Shown: in pieces, positions 63,861-64,000 of the stretch | How positions within the stretch are numbered: position 1 is the first letter of the stretch | Layout: each line of letters opens with the position of its first letter | Assembly (NCBI GenBank): GCA_017542145.1 | Contig: JAFXXQ010000033.1 | Coordinates: 1 to 64,000 of the forward strand | Length of the DNA: 64,000 bases | Source of the DNA: Bacteroidaceae bacterium | GTDB lineage: Bacteria; Bacteroidota; Bacteroidia; Bacteroidales; Bacteroidaceae | Direction: 5' to 3' | Program-made: the position numbers and the translations under genes | The notes under the pieces: generated by a model | Databases searched by the model: none | What the model saw: only the letters and a program-made list of their open reading frames with translations | What the model was told of the DNA's origin: nothing

Positions 63861-64000
63861 ATGACAGTTCTCTCTTTTTTAAAACTTTTAGGTTGCCTAG
63901 CCCTGTTGATGTACGGCATGAAAGTGATGAGTGAATCGCTCCAGAAACTTGCCGGTGGACATCTGCGTAACATCATGGGCGCTATGACGCGCAACCGCTT
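63861..64000 (+). CDS. Na/Pi cotransporter family protein, partial (cut by window end)
   Basis: The first 46 codons of a gene that runs off the right edge. The start (VLSFLKLLGCLALLMYGMKV, then MSESLQKLAGGHLRNIMGA) is the typical N-terminus of Na/Pi cotransporter (NptA/PNaS) proteins, which couple phosphate uptake or export to sodium and in bacteria often have a C-terminal PhoU-like domain. Only the first membrane helix and the following basic loop are visible. Confidence 0.85.
   Translation, partial: MTVLSFLKLLGCLALLMYGMKVMSESLQKLAGGHLRNIMGAMTRNR

Overview
The window looks like a chromosomal segment of an anaerobic Bacteroidota bacterium, most likely order Bacteroidales and perhaps close to Prevotellaceae. 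Reasons: a fused SecDF; a frdC-frdA-frdB fumarate reductase operon; an ECF sigma/FecR-like/STN-domain cluster; an extracellular leucine-rich-repeat protein ending in a Prevotella-style C-terminal tail; and promoters of the Bacteroidota form TTTG-N19..21-TAnnTTTG, visible upstream of many genes. The species cannot be fixed from sequence alone. Most of the window is GC-rich; the first 2.7 kb is clearly AT-rich and looks acquired.

Layout. 1-2.7 kb: a broken secreted-protein gene and a GIY-YIG nuclease with four zinc-ribbon repeats. 3.1-9.1 kb (minus): secDF, an endonuclease/exonuclease/phosphatase membrane protein and two rhomboid proteases. 9.1-13.1 kb (plus): argS, a viroplasmin-type RNase H and a PHP-like lipoprotein. 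13.5-23.3 kb (minus): a BspA-like secreted protein, a membrane TPR/HTH regulator, frdCAB, and the aroQ - O-methyltransferase - rbfA - LolC/E-like run. 23.4-29.8 kb (plus): xerD, an S9 peptidase, a TPR/OmpA-like lipoprotein and dprA. 30.2-34.5 kb (minus): ECF sigma factor, a short FecR-like protein and an STN/MG2 protein. 34.7-42.9 kb (plus): marC, then a six-gene efflux operon (three adaptors, MacB-like permease and ATPase, TolC). 43-53.9 kb: a CAU-anticodon tRNA (minus), then on plus ribF, a CPBP protease, a GIN-domain protein, a giant TPR protein with a beta-barrel partner, topA and aroK. 53.8-58.5 kb (minus): Stealth phosphotransferase, glycosyltransferase, priA, porin. 58.8-63.8 kb (minus): uridine kinase family - rpoN - purE - ispG - DUF456. 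The right edge cuts a Na/Pi cotransporter gene on plus.

The most unusual signals lie in short repeats rather than in genes. (i) An octamer close to AGTCAACA occurs as exactly four imperfect tandem copies at four distant places, always in the sense orientation. Three lie inside conserved genes (RNase H, ribF, rpoN), where they are read in the same frame and add QQVNKP-like peptides. (ii) Four intergenic regions carry arrays of three to four units with a 21- or 22-bp period, each with a different unit sequence. (iii) A 193-bp element with 16-bp imperfect terminal inverted repeats lies between marC and the efflux operon.

Among genes, the most interesting are a sigma/FecR-like/STN cluster whose surface partner is a barrel-less MG2 protein, a MacB-type efflux operon with three different adaptors, a PriA that seems to lack its winged-helix domain, and the mosaic nuclease at the left edge.
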